The notes below the pieces were generated by a model, which ran no database searches, had not been told where the DNA came from, and saw only the letters and a program-made list of their open reading frames with translations. Made by a program: the position numbers and the translations under genes. Below are positions 46,101-53,660 of a stretch of DNA of 64,000 bases, one piece after another. Location: the NCBI RefSeq assembly GCF_005434945.1, contig NZ_SKCH01000013.1, positions 32,955 to 96,954 of the forward strand, written 5' to 3'. Each line of letters starts with the position of its first letter. Positions within the stretch are counted from its first letter, which is position 1. Source of the DNA: Prescottella subtropica. GTDB lineage: Bacteria > Actinomycetota > Actinomycetes > Mycobacteriales > Mycobacteriaceae.

Positions 46101-46442
46101 GACCTGGTGGCCCGGCTCGCGGGGGTCGCCGTCGAACGACTCGGTCCGCGCGGCCACCCGGACCTGCCGCAGACCGGTGCCGTGGCCTGCGCGGTCGGCA
46201 GCTTCGGCGTCGCGACCGGACGGGACGTGGGCCGCGGCCTGCGGCTGCTCGCCCTGGCAGGGAAAGTGCATGCCCGACAGGATTATCCGTCGATGCGACT
46301 GGATCGGCACGTCGCCGTGGCATGTGCGGTGGCCGGTACCGACCGCGTCGCGGCGGCGCGGGCATCCGTCGAACGGATACCGCGCGCCGCCGCACGGGAC
46401 GAGATCCTCACGCTGCTCGCGACGGCGACGGAGTCGGATTGA
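43164..46442 (+). CDS. SARP-type regulator with NB-ARC ATPase and TPR domains (AfsR-like)
   Basis: The GTG at 43164 gives 1092 residues and lies 8 bases after a TAGGCT -10. Domains in order: winged-helix DNA-binding domain of the SARP/OmpR class (about 15-100; LPGPRARALLVALARRPG and NALHTQISRLRAVL), BTAD domain (about 105-255), NB-ARC P-loop ATPase (about 285-570) with Walker A GPGGTGKTR near 308, Walker B LLILDNCEH and GLPLAIELAAAR, a winged helix, then TPR-like helices to the end. AfsR-type proteins bind direct heptamer repeats and activate secondary-metabolite or export genes. It is absent from the mycobacterial order here. Likely target: the nearby ABC transporter. Confidence 0.9.
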   Translation: MHSVASDPTTPTPVPPPVEVALLGGVATRRDGELVPLPGPRARALLVALARRPGRSRSVAALVDDVWGEQPPRSPVNALHTQISRLRAVLPDGAIAAGPSGYRLTLAPGQVDLALVRSLTRRAGQSHADGDLIDALDTVRDARALWRGEPGADLPDGGLADDLAAEAASYRRALDTVQLAALIAAGRFADALPLARAAAAAAPLDEAAAVQWMECLRGVGRGGEALDVFAALRVRLADRLGADPSPRLVELNAAILHGDTTGQAPSTSVPPTTIGLRAAPNPLLGRKADLAALEVLLGASRVVTVLGPGGTGKTRVAHALGLDVASRMPVALVELAPLRSGEDLIAAISGTLGIGDADLGPGSLARTRIHDARRRLRDALSARPSLLILDNCEHLIDDVADVVSDLIAASPQLTVLTTSRAPLTITAEAVYPLPPLAIGEDGSPAVELFRARAAAVRPSVRLDRTEVERLCRTLDGLPLAIELAAARVRTMSVEEINARLADRFALLRSRDRTTPERHRTLRAVIDWSWNLLEDPERAALRRLCRFPAGFTSDAAVSVAQWGDLDDVDDALEGLVNQSMLSVTERGDTVGLRYHMLETVREFGEERADADESAEVYRRTAVWAERFARDALRDFMSGRQIEVAHRVEDEHDNLLAVLRYAMAERLTRTVYTIFPVLGSMWASRGAHSEVFAWAPRVLDLDATALGPDEVPGDHLAATYQLAGVHLVMAGRLRAVAVARTRLRRLLATRDDVTESLRMNAALVLAPGSGKGVARLLATAVRSDDPGARSSALVARANLRENNGDLFGSESDARQALVLAERSNDSWGLAMMCQHLGSLCAQSARYDEAVRHYRRSAEMLWEMHLYDEGLQVRGFMVAALVGAGRSADAFAELAALAPMRSDVPVGEVGGEHGNTLASLSASAAEAELAVGSTDRGLDEYRRAITHMGDLAGPSPADPLEIMVAVAVVDAHVLAGRTEPVDDLVARLAGVAVERLGPRGHPDLPQTGAVACAVGSFGVATGRDVGRGLRLLALAGKVHARQDYPSMRLDRHVAVACAVAGTDRVAAARASVERIPRAAARDEILTLLATATESD

Positions 46443-46446
46443 CGCG

Positions 46447-47277
46447 TCAGGTCCGGCGCATGTAGGTGCGCACCGTCAACGGGGCGAGGATAGTGACGAG
46501 GACCGCAGCACCGAGCAGTGCCCACAGTGTGGATGCCCCGAGGTGCCCGTCGTTCGCGAGGTCACGGACCGCGGTCACCAGATGCGACACCGGGTTGACC
46601 GTCACGAACGCCTGCATCCACCCGGGCATCGTCTCGGACGGTACGAACGCGTTCGACATGAACGTCAACGGGAACAGGATCAGCATCGAGATGCCTTGCA
46701 CCGCAGACGCCTTGCCCATCAGCATGCCCATCAGCGCGAAGATCCAGCTGATCGCGAACGCGCACACCAGGACGAGCAGCGCGGCAGCCACGACCCCGAC
46801 GGCCCCGCCGCCCGGCCGGTAGCCCATCACGATGCCGGCACCGATCGTCAGCGTCGTCGCGATGAGATAGCGCACGACATCGGCGAGCAGTGCCCCCGAC
46901 AACGGTGCGATGCGGGCGATCGGCAGCGACTTGAAGCGGTCGAACACCCCCTTGTCCATGTCCTCGCGCAACTGGGTGCCCGTCACGATCGACGCCGTGA
47001 TCACGGTCTGCACCAGGATGCCGGGGATGATGATCGGCAGATACGACTGCACGTCACCGGAGATCGCGCCACCGAAGATGTACGTGAACATCGCGGTGAA
47101 GATGAGCGGCTGGATCACCACGTCGAACAGTTGCTCGGGATTGTGCTTCAACTTCAGGACGCCGCGGTACGCCATCGTGAGGCTGTGGGCGACGGTGTCC
47201 CGCAGGCCGATCCGGTCGACCGCGTCGAGCGTGTGGGTGGCCGCCGGTGGTGCGGGCGAGGTGACGGTGGTGGTCAT
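46447..47277 (-). CDS. ABC-2 type transporter permease (DrrB-like)
   Basis: This 276-residue membrane protein has six hydrophobic segments and the ABC-2 pattern of DrrB-type exporters: a cytoplasmic N-terminus with YRGVLKLKHNPEQLFDVVIQPLIFTAMF, the loop REDMDKGVFDRFKSLPIAR contacting the ATPase, and the late FVPSETMPGWMQAFVTVNPVSHLV motif. It overlaps the ATPase gene by 4 bases and converges with the SARP regulator, 4 bases stop to stop. The pair likely exports a hydrophobic compound or lipid. The substrate is unknown. Confidence 0.9.
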   Translation of the reverse strand: MTTTVTSPAPPAATHTLDAVDRIGLRDTVAHSLTMAYRGVLKLKHNPEQLFDVVIQPLIFTAMFTYIFGGAISGDVQSYLPIIIPGILVQTVITASIVTGTQLREDMDKGVFDRFKSLPIARIAPLSGALLADVVRYLIATTLTIGAGIVMGYRPGGGAVGVVAAALLVLVCAFAISWIFALMGMLMGKASAVQGISMLILFPLTFMSNAFVPSETMPGWMQAFVTVNPVSHLVTAVRDLANDGHLGASTLWALLGAAVLVTILAPLTVRTYMRRT

Positions 47278-48248
47278 GCGGCACTTCCTTCGGCCTCGGC
47301 GGTGTCGTGTCCGGTGATGGTGAGGAACACCTCGTCGAGGCTCGGTTTCGAGACGGTCAACTCGTCGACGGCGATCGACCGATCCCGCAGGTGCAGAAGC
47401 AGATCCGCGGTGACCGACGGATCCGGCAGCGGTGCGGTGATCCGACCCGACTCCGGGGTGACGGTCGCCGCGGTACCGAGCACGGCGCCGATCACGACTC
47501 GGGCCTCGTCGAGGCGACTGCGGTCCGCGAGCGTCAACTGCACCGCCGACGTGCCGACCGACGCCTTCAACTCGTCGGCGGTACCGTCGGCGATGACGCG
47601 GCCCCGGTCGATCACCGCGATCCGGTCGGCCAGCTGGTCGGCCTCGTCGAGGTACTGCGTCGTGAGCAGCACTGTCGAGCCGTCGGCGACGAGCCGGCGG
47701 ATGGTCTCCCACATCTGGGCGCGGGTGCGCGGATCGAGTCCGGTGGTGGGTTCGTCGAGGAACAGCAGCGGCGGCCGGGCGATCAGGCTGGCCGCCAGGT
47801 CGAGACGCCGGCGCATGCCGCCGGAGAAGTTCTTCAACGGCTTCGACGCCGCCTCGGTGAGCGCGAACTCCTCGAGCAGACCGGCGGCCTTGCGTTTCGC
47901 GGCACCACGGCTCAGGCCCAGCAGCCGCGAGAAGATCACCAGATTCTCGGTGGCGGTGAGATCCTCGTCGACCGACGCGTACTGCCCGGTGACGCCGACG
48001 AGGGAGCGGACGGCGGTGGATTCGCGGACCACGTCGCGGCCGAAGATCCGGGCCTGCCCGCCGTCGGGGCGCAGCAGCGTCGCGAGCATCCGCACGGTGG
48101 TCGTCTTACCGGCGCCGTTCGGGCCGAGGACGCCGTACACCGAGCCGGTCGGCACGGTCAGGCTCACACCGTCCACGGCGCGCTGCCGGCCGAAGGTCTT
48201 CACGAGTCCCACGGCTTCGATGGCCGGGGGTGAGGTGTCGAGGTTCAT
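47274..48248 (-). CDS. ABC transporter ATP-binding protein (DrrA-like)
   Basis: The ATG at 48248 gives 324 residues. Walker A GPNGAGKTTTVRML is near residues 42-55, the signature is KNFSGGMRRRLDLAASL and Walker B is LLFLDEPTTGLDPRTR. The C-terminal 90 residues match the DrrA/CcmA accessory domain (ADGTADELKASVG onward). It energises export with the adjacent permease. Three heptamer direct repeats with 11-bp spacing lie 22-51 bases before the start, suggesting SARP activation. Confidence 0.93.
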   Translation of the reverse strand: MNLDTSPPAIEAVGLVKTFGRQRAVDGVSLTVPTGSVYGVLGPNGAGKTTTVRMLATLLRPDGGQARIFGRDVVRESTAVRSLVGVTGQYASVDEDLTATENLVIFSRLLGLSRGAAKRKAAGLLEEFALTEAASKPLKNFSGGMRRRLDLAASLIARPPLLFLDEPTTGLDPRTRAQMWETIRRLVADGSTVLLTTQYLDEADQLADRIAVIDRGRVIADGTADELKASVGTSAVQLTLADRSRLDEARVVIGAVLGTAATVTPESGRITAPLPDPSVTADLLLHLRDRSIAVDELTVSKPSLDEVFLTITGHDTAEAEGSAA

Positions 48249-48270
48249 GCCTCGACAGTGAGCGCACCGT

Positions 48271-48310
48271 CTTGCAGGGGCCTTGCACCGCGCTTGCACG
48301 CGGTGCAAGG
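48271..48310 (-). promoter_or_regulatory. SARP-like direct repeats and dyad upstream of the ABC transporter
   Basis: On the minus strand, reading toward the transporter, GTGCAAG (48299-48293), GTGCAAG (48288-48282) and CTGCAAG (48277-48271) are each separated by exactly 4 bases. The last ends 8 or 10 bases before a possible -10 (CTCACT or CACTGT). This is the spacing of SARP activator sites. The same segment holds a 12-bp perfect dyad, CCTTGCACCGCG (48281-48292) with 48299-48310, so a dimeric repressor is the alternative reading. Confidence 0.65.
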
Positions 48311-48318
48311 CGGAGGCG

Positions 48319-48822
48319 TCAGCCCAGCAGCTCCCCGAGGTCGAGGCTGCCGAGCAGCTCGCCGAGGTCGAGGTCGCCGAGGCTGCCGAACGGGCTGCCG
48401 AACGTCACGAGCTCCGGATCGCCGAGGACCGGGGTGGGCGCGGTGGGGGACAGGCAGGCGCCGAGGAACGCGTAGGTGCCGTCGGCCAGCGGTGCGGTGG
48501 TGTAGGTGCGGGACTCGCCGGCCGGGGTGATGCTCGCGCCGCTGGTCCACGCGACCGCGCCGGGCTCGAGGAACTTGGTGGGATCCTTCAGTAGTTCGGG
48601 GACCTTCGCGGCGTCGACGGCGGCGGCGCTGCAACCGCTGGTGGCGTCGGTGTTCGGGTTGGTGATCGTCACCGACACCACGTTCGCGTCGACGGACGTC
48701 GTCATCGTCGGTGGTGCGAGCGTGGCCGCGGACGCGAGAGCGGGAGCGGCGAGTGCGGCGGCCGCGGCGATCGCGGCGCCGACGGCGAGGCGGGAGGTGA
48801 CGGACAGGGTGGAAACGCGCAT
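48319..48822 (-). CDS. Secreted protein of unknown function
   Basis: The 167-residue product has a Sec signal peptide (RLAVGAAIAAAAALAAPALASA, cleavage near residue 33). The mature part is a beta-rich domain with two Cys (TSGCSAAA and LGACLSPT) likely to form a disulfide. The C-terminus ends in a short imperfect repeat, GSLGDLDLGELLGSLDLGELLG-type, i.e. two copies of LDLGELLG. It lies upstream of the ABC transporter on the same strand and may belong to the same module. No family is recognised. Confidence 0.8.
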   Translation of the reverse strand: MRVSTLSVTSRLAVGAAIAAAAALAAPALASAATLAPPTMTTSVDANVVSVTITNPNTDATSGCSAAAVDAAKVPELLKDPTKFLEPGAVAWTSGASITPAGESRTYTTAPLADGTYAFLGACLSPTAPTPVLGDPELVTFGSPFGSLGDLDLGELLGSLDLGELLG

Positions 48823-49160
48823 GGCGGTCGTTCCTTACATCGGTAGGGGAGAACAGGCGGCGCGGCACACCGGGCATCCCCGACCGACGTCCGGGGTGTC
48901 GCGCAGGGTGGAGCGGTGGAACGGTCGCGGTCCCGGGCGTCCGAGATCGCTGGCGACAGCATCCGGCCTGGTTCGAGACCGTGCAATACGCACGGCAAAC
49001 AAAAGTAAGGCACTGCCTTGGTCGGGGGACTTCGGTCGACCGGGTGCTGTCACGCGACGCCGCCTCGACCTGCGCAAACATCGAGAACTTCGGGCGAAAG
49101 TGCTATTTGTAACAATCTGATCTCGAGAGGTGCCCGTCCGTCGGGAAATCAATTGTCAGT
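48823..49160. other. 338-base intergenic region upstream of the secreted protein gene
   Basis: This stretch separates the end of menE from the secreted-protein gene, both on the minus strand. A CGTGC-AATAC-GCACG hairpin lies near 48979-48993 and a short dyad AAGGC-ACT-GCCTT at 49007-49019 loosely resembles an iron-repressor box. The part from 49100 to 49160 is AT-rich. AAGGAACGACC before the secreted-protein ATG is its ribosome site. No gene is visible on either strand. Confidence 0.4.
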
Positions 49161-50342
49161 TCAACTACCAGCGCTTTCGGTGCCGGACGGGACCCACCGC
49201 GCACGCAGACCCGCCCGGTCGACCTTGCCCGGCCCGCGCAGCGGCAGCGCGTCCAGTAACCGCACCTCCCGCGGCGCCGCCGTGACATCGAGCGTCGCCG
49301 ACACGTGCGCCCGCAGATCGGCGACCGACGGCGCCCACCCCGGCTCCGGCACGATCGCCGCCACCACCTTCTGTCCCAGCCGATCGTCAGGAACTCCGAG
49401 GACCGCGCACTCCCGCACTCCCGGATGGTCGGCCAGCACCGACTCCACCACCTGCGGCACGACGGTGAGCCCGCCCGTCGAGATCGCCTCGTCGAGGCGT
49501 CCGAGAATCGTCAGGACACCGTCGTCCAGCAGACCCGCGTCGTCGGTGCGGAACCAGCCCGGCTCCGCGAACGCCGGATGTCCCGGCAGACCGCGATAGC
49601 CGGACGCCACCATGTCGCCGCCGAGCACCACCCGGCCGTCGTCGATCCGGACCGTCGCCCCGGCCAACGGGACACCGTCGTACACGCAGCCGCCGCACGT
49701 CTCGCTCATGCCGTACGTGCGCACCACCGGGATACCCGCGTCGACCGCGCGGTGCAGCAGTGGCGCCGGGGTCGCCGCCCCACCGAGCAGGACCGCGTCG
49801 AGGGACGCCAGCGCCGCCGTCGCACCGGGATGATCGAGCGCCTTGACCAGCTGGGTCGGGACCAGCGACGTGTACCGGCGAGCCCCGGACATCGCGTCGA
49901 CCGCCGCCGGCAGCGACCGCGGATCGAACCCGCCGGCGACATCGACGACGACCGGCGTCTCACCCGCCGCCAGACTCCGCAGCAACACCTGCATACCTGC
50001 GATGTGATGGGCCGGCAGCGCCAGCAGCCACGCACCCGGACCGCCGAGACGCTCGTGGGTGGCGGCGGCGCTCGCCCGCAGCGCCCGCGCGGTCAACAGC
50101 GCACCCTTGGGCACACCCGTCGTGCCGGACGTTGCCACCACGAGCGCGACATCGTCGGCGACGGCGTCGACCGGCTCACCCGGTCGCAGCGCCCGCGTCA
50201 GCCGGTCGATCTCTCGCGCATCACCCTCGGGGACCGGCAGCAGCGGAGGGCCGCCACCGTCCAGGACACGCTCGAGCGTCGACAGGATCCCGGCCACCGC
50301 GGGGCCGGACGGAACGGGAAGGGCACGTAGAACCGGACTCAC
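49161..50342 (-). CDS. menE: o-Succinylbenzoate-CoA ligase
   Basis: The 393-residue ANL-family enzyme activates o-succinylbenzoate with ATP and CoA. The P-loop motif VVATSGTTGVPKGALL is near residues 88-103, with RTYGMSETCGG, GWFRTDDAG and GRLDEAISTGGLTVVP completing the set, and the catalytic Lys in LPLRGPGKVDRAGL near the end. It is shorter than many ANL enzymes because the N-terminal subdomain is reduced, as in mycobacterial MenE. It is followed on its strand by the non-menaquinone transporter module. Confidence 0.95.
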   Translation of the reverse strand: MSPVLRALPVPSGPAVAGILSTLERVLDGGGPPLLPVPEGDAREIDRLTRALRPGEPVDAVADDVALVVATSGTTGVPKGALLTARALRASAAATHERLGGPGAWLLALPAHHIAGMQVLLRSLAAGETPVVVDVAGGFDPRSLPAAVDAMSGARRYTSLVPTQLVKALDHPGATAALASLDAVLLGGAATPAPLLHRAVDAGIPVVRTYGMSETCGGCVYDGVPLAGATVRIDDGRVVLGGDMVASGYRGLPGHPAFAEPGWFRTDDAGLLDDGVLTILGRLDEAISTGGLTVVPQVVESVLADHPGVRECAVLGVPDDRLGQKVVAAIVPEPGWAPSVADLRAHVSATLDVTAAPREVRLLDALPLRGPGKVDRAGLRARWVPSGTESAGS

Positions 50343-50363
50343 CCCCCGATCGTGTCACGACGG

Positions 50364-50663
50364 TCAGGGGCGGGGACCGGCGAGCGGCCAACCGCCCTCC
50401 GCCAGGTGCGAACGCACCCGATCCACATCCGATTCGAGCGGCATCTCGTTGGTGATCTTCGTGATCAGCACCTGGATGTCGGTCTTCGAGATCGGCAGAT
50501 CCCCGTGCTCGACGAGGGCCGCGGTGACGACGTCGACCTCGTCCTCGGACAGCCGCCGGGTCAGCAGCGCGAACAGTGGCACGTAGTCCTGCTCCGGGAC
50601 ACCGTTGGGGTATCCGGTGCGCAACCAGTCGACGATCGAGGCGAGGAAAGGAGGCAGGCTCAC
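50364..50663 (-). CDS. DUF3349 protein, copy A (Rv0543c-like)
   Basis: The GTG at 50663 lies 6 bases after GGGAG and gives 99 residues, the family length. The sequence pattern FLASIVDWLRTGYPNGVPEQDYVPLFALLTRRLSEDEV is typical of DUF3349, a small helical fold with no known activity. It is the downstream member of a tandem pair between pit and menE. The paralogue upstream shares the WLR-GYP-G-P core. Confidence 0.88.
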   Translation of the reverse strand: MSLPPFLASIVDWLRTGYPNGVPEQDYVPLFALLTRRLSEDEVDVVTAALVEHGDLPISKTDIQVLITKITNEMPLESDVDRVRSHLAEGGWPLAGPRP

Positions 50664-50686
50664 ATCATGCTCCCGGGCTCGGTCCG

Positions 50687-51067
50687 TCAGCACTCGCTGT
50701 CGGACGCGTCCTGACGGTCGTCGCCGGGCGACGCTGCCGCATCATCGGAATCGACCACGGGCCAGCCGCCGTCCACGAGACGCTCGGTGACCCGGGTGAT
50801 GTCCTCCTCGGTGGGCTCCTCCCGGAGCACACCCGCGATGATCTTCCGGAGGGTGTCGTAGTCGACGTGACGGTCGGGATGCTCGTGCGCGGTCGCGACG
50901 GACAGGTCGATGATCTGGCCGATCTCCTCGTCCGTCAGACGACGTCCGAGCACGGCGAGCAGCGCGAAATGGTCCTTGGCCGGAATGCCCTCCGGATAGC
51001 CGGCGCGGAGCCAGTCCAGGACCGAGCGGAGCGAAAACTTGTTGTTCACCGGTGCGATCACTTTCAC
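50687..51067 (-). CDS. DUF3349 protein, copy B
   Basis: This 126-residue protein has the same core (VLDWLRAGYPEGIPAKDHFALLAVLGRRLTDEEI) as its neighbour, plus an acidic C-terminal tail (DSDDAAASPGDDRQDASDSE). The GTG start follows an AAGGAA-type ribosome site. The two copies differ clearly, so the duplication is old. M. tuberculosis has one copy here in my recollection. Function unknown. Confidence 0.86.
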   Translation of the reverse strand: MKVIAPVNNKFSLRSVLDWLRAGYPEGIPAKDHFALLAVLGRRLTDEEIGQIIDLSVATAHEHPDRHVDYDTLRKIIAGVLREEPTEEDITRVTERLVDGGWPVVDSDDAAASPGDDRQDASDSEC

Positions 51068-51104
51068 GAAGGAACGTCGCCGACGGGTCCGTCCGTCGGC
51101 CCGC

Positions 51105-51359
51105 TCAGAAGACGTGGATGCCGAAGCTGCTGGCCAGGAACTTCTGCATCAACATCAGTATTCCAGCGGCGATCGCGATCAGCACGACGGCGAAACACAG
51201 GATCGCGCCGAGTTTGCCGGCTGTCGACGTCTGCCCGTCCCGGCCGGGGGACATCGACCGCAACCCGAGGGCGAAGAGCGCGGGCAGGCCGGCGCCGAAC
51301 AGCAGTCCGACGAGGACGACCTGCCACAGCGAGTTCACGGTATTGGCGAGTAGATCCAT
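51105..51359 (-). CDS. Small two-helix membrane protein (Rv0544c-like)
   Basis: The 84-residue product has two membrane segments (about 10-32 and 50-70), separated by a short charged loop (RSMSPGRDGQTSTAGK). It starts 13 bases after the Pit transporter stop with GAGGGGGCG as ribosome site, so it is probably cotranscribed with it. It corresponds by place and layout to mycobacterial Rv0544c. An accessory role in phosphate uptake is only a positional guess. Confidence 0.82.
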   Translation of the reverse strand: MDLLANTVNSLWQVVLVGLLFGAGLPALFALGLRSMSPGRDGQTSTAGKLGAILCFAVVLIAIAAGILMLMQKFLASSFGIHVF

Positions 51360-51372
51360 CGGTCGCCCCCTC

Positions 51373-52551
51373 TCAGGTGTTGTTGTTGCTGGTGGTGTGG
51401 TGGTCGGCGGCGCCGGTGGACGCCCCGCCCTCCCACTCGGCGTTGACGTTGGTGGGGTCGATCGGCTCACGACGCGAACGCAGGTACATGAACAGCGACA
51501 ACCCGACGAGGATCGTGAACACGACCAGGACACCGGCCAACCCACCGATGACGTGCGCGATCGCCCAGCAGATCGCACCGACGATGCCCGCGGACGGCAG
51601 CGTGATCAACCACGCGACCGCCATCCGTCCGGCCACACCCCAGCGCACCTCGGCGCCCTTGCGGCCCAGTCCGGTACCGAGGATCGAGCCGGTCGCGACA
51701 TGGGTGGTCGACAGCGGCAGACCGAAATGGCTGGAGGTGAGGATGATCGCGGCCGACGACGATTCGGCGGCCAGACCCTGCGGTGCGTCGATCTCGACGA
51801 GACCCTTGCCGAGCGTGCGGATGATGCGCCAGCCGCCCAGGTACGTGCCGAGCGCGATCGCCACGGCACACGCGAACTTCACCCAGAACGGCATCTCGGT
51901 GTCCGCAGTGATCGAACCGTGCGCGACCAGTGCCAGGAAGATGACACCCATCGTCTTCTGCGCGTCGTTGGTGCCGTGGGCCAGCGAGATCAGCGACGAC
52001 GTGCCGATCTGGCCGAGCCGGAAACCTCGGTTGCGTTCGTCCTCGGGAATGGCGTGGGTGATCCGGTAGATCGCCTTGGTGCCGACGGTCGCGATGAGTG
52101 CCGCGACGACCGGAGCGAGCAGCGCCGGCACGATGACCTTGCCGAGCACGCCACCCCACTCGACACCGTTCATGCCGATCGACGCGATCGCGGCACCGAT
52201 CAGGCCACCGAACAGGGCGTGCGACGAACTCGACGGCAGCCCGAACAGCCACGTCGCGAGATTCCACAGGATGCCGCCGACCAGCCCGGCGAACACGATC
52301 AGCAGCAGGGCCTCACCGCTGACGGTGCTGAGATTGACGACACCCTTCGCGACGGTCGCCGCAACCTCGACGGACAGGAACGCGCCGATCAGGTTCAGGG
52401 TTGCCGAGAGTGCGACCGCCACCTTGGGGCGGAGCGCGCCGGTGGCGATGGATGTGGCCATCGCGTTTCCGGTGTCGTGGAAGCCGTTCGTGAAGTCGAA
52501 TGCGAGGGCAGTGACGACCACCACCAAGAGAACGACAAGCTCTGCGGTCAC
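51373..52551 (-). CDS. pitA: Inorganic phosphate transporter, PiT family
   Basis: The 392-residue membrane protein has about ten hydrophobic segments and the paired PiT signatures: FDFTNGFHDTGNAMATSIATGALRP near residues 19-43 (split here as the N-terminal repeat) and SLAHGTNDAQKTMGVIFLA in the second half. It transports metal-phosphate complexes using the proton gradient with low affinity. The start is a GTG at 52551. It heads a unit with the Rv0544c-like and DUF3349 genes, as in mycobacteria. Confidence 0.95.
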   Translation of the reverse strand: MTAELVVLLVVVVTALAFDFTNGFHDTGNAMATSIATGALRPKVAVALSATLNLIGAFLSVEVAATVAKGVVNLSTVSGEALLLIVFAGLVGGILWNLATWLFGLPSSSSHALFGGLIGAAIASIGMNGVEWGGVLGKVIVPALLAPVVAALIATVGTKAIYRITHAIPEDERNRGFRLGQIGTSSLISLAHGTNDAQKTMGVIFLALVAHGSITADTEMPFWVKFACAVAIALGTYLGGWRIIRTLGKGLVEIDAPQGLAAESSSAAIILTSSHFGLPLSTTHVATGSILGTGLGRKGAEVRWGVAGRMAVAWLITLPSAGIVGAICWAIAHVIGGLAGVLVVFTILVGLSLFMYLRSRREPIDPTNVNAEWEGGASTGAADHHTTSNNNT

Positions 52552-52691
52552 AAGCGAATTGTGCGTATCGAACGCGTAAAAGTACAGCGAGCATCAGATG
52601 AACGGGCGGTACGCCGGGTTCCATTTTCCGGTCACCAGGACCGACGTCTGCACGAGTGTGTCGACACTCACTCCGGGCGCCTGCGGCACCC

Positions 52692-52731
52692 GTGCGCCTT
52701 TTCGGTAGTGGCAGCTACCAAAAAGGCGCAC
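52692..52731. terminator. GCGCCTTTTTGGTAG-type hairpin, copy 3 (degenerate)
   Basis: GTGCGCCTTTTCGGTAG (52692-52708) pairs with CTACCAAAAAGGCGCAC (52715-52731), with one mismatch where the T5 tract has become TTTTC; the loop is TGGCAG. It lies 9 bases after the stop of the minus-strand VOC gene and upstream of pit. Confidence 0.7.
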
Positions 52732-52740
52732 AGCACATCG

Positions 52741-53127
52741 TCAGCGCAGGTCCCGGCGGATCGGATGATCTTCCGGTATCTGCACCAGCACGATCGGGAC
52801 GTCGTCGGGGTCCGCGATCCACATCTCGTGCAGGCCCCACGGTTCGATCCGTGGTTCCCGCACGATCGGGATTTCCGCTCGCACCAGTTCGGTGTGGGCG
52901 TCGGCGAGGCTGCGCACCTGCAGCCACAGGGCGCCGGTGAACGGTGTCTCGACCTCGGAGCCGCCGTGTGCGGTCACCTCGATCAGACCCTGCCCGGCGA
53001 AGAACACCGTCCCGCCCGGGTACTCGCGGGCGATCGCGAGCCCGAGTACGTCGCGGTAGAACGCCAGCGTCACCTCGTAGTCGCGGGGACGCAGAATTGT
53101 CCGGCTGCTGAGAATCTCCACGGTCAC
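52741..53127 (-). CDS. Glyoxalase/VOC family protein (Rv0546c-like)
   Basis: The 128-residue product has the two beta-alpha-beta-beta-beta modules of the vicinal oxygen chelate fold: RPRDYEVTLAFYRDVLGLAI at the start and GLHEMWIADPDDVPIVLVQIPE at the end. Candidate metal ligands are His and Glu residues in VTAHGG, LHEMW and VQIPE. The reaction is unknown. It precedes the degenerate hairpin and lies between pit and the hypothetical gene at 53140, matching mycobacterial Rv0546c by place. Confidence 0.87.
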   Translation of the reverse strand: MTVEILSSRTILRPRDYEVTLAFYRDVLGLAIAREYPGGTVFFAGQGLIEVTAHGGSEVETPFTGALWLQVRSLADAHTELVRAEIPIVREPRIEPWGLHEMWIADPDDVPIVLVQIPEDHPIRRDLR

Positions 53128-53139
53128 ACCTTCCTGATC

Positions 53140-53574
53140 TCAGGGGCGGGACTCGTGGCCCGGGCGGCCGTGGGTGCGCCGGGCCTCCTTCATCTCCGCC
53201 TCGAACACGTGCCGGCGGCCGTCGACGATCTCGCCCCGGACGGTGCGCTCGTGTTCGCGGAACACCGACCAGTAGCCGTCGTCGAACTCCTCGAGGATCT
53301 GGAACGTCCACCGGCCGTCGAGGACGTTGCGGCCCACCAGGTCGGTGTCGAGCCGGTCCGCGGTCTCGACGTGCCCGGCCGCCCGCAACTGTGCGACGGC
53401 GTCCCCGAGTTGCCGGTCCGCCCGGCCCACCAGCTGATGGAACGCGTACAGATGTCCGCGCGCCTGCTCGACCGTCTCGAACGCCTCCGTCACCCGGCCC
53501 ACGGCCTCGACCTCCGCATCCGTGACCCCGTCCGGGCGGCAATGCTCCGGTGCCGGGCGTTCACGGTCCGTCAT
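53140..53574 (-). CDS. Conserved helical protein of unknown function
   Basis: This 144-residue protein is mostly helical and rich in charged residues, with EAFETVEQARGHLYAFHQLVGRADRQLGDAVAQL in the middle and GRWTFQILEEFDDGYWSVFREHE later. Several His, Asp and Glu are spaced in helices, which could suit a metal site, but no known family is recognised. It ends 12 bases before the VOC gene start and probably shares its mRNA. Start chosen at the ATG 53574. Confidence 0.78.
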   Translation of the reverse strand: MTDRERPAPEHCRPDGVTDAEVEAVGRVTEAFETVEQARGHLYAFHQLVGRADRQLGDAVAQLRAAGHVETADRLDTDLVGRNVLDGRWTFQILEEFDDGYWSVFREHERTVRGEIVDGRRHVFEAEMKEARRTHGRPGHESRP

Positions 53575-53610
53575 GGATCCAGTGTGCCGGGGGAGGAGGT
53601 GCGGGCGTGT

Positions 53611-53657
53611 GATTGTGAAGGATTCCTCCCGGCAGGCGGCAGGAATCCTTCACGATC
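53611..53657. terminator. Hairpin terminator after menB
   Basis: GATTGTGAAGGATTCCT (53611-53627) pairs with AGGAATCCTTCACGATC (53641-53657) over 17 bp with one G-U pair and a 13-base loop. It begins directly past the menB stop on the minus strand. Confidence 0.75.
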
Positions 53658-53660
53658 GGA

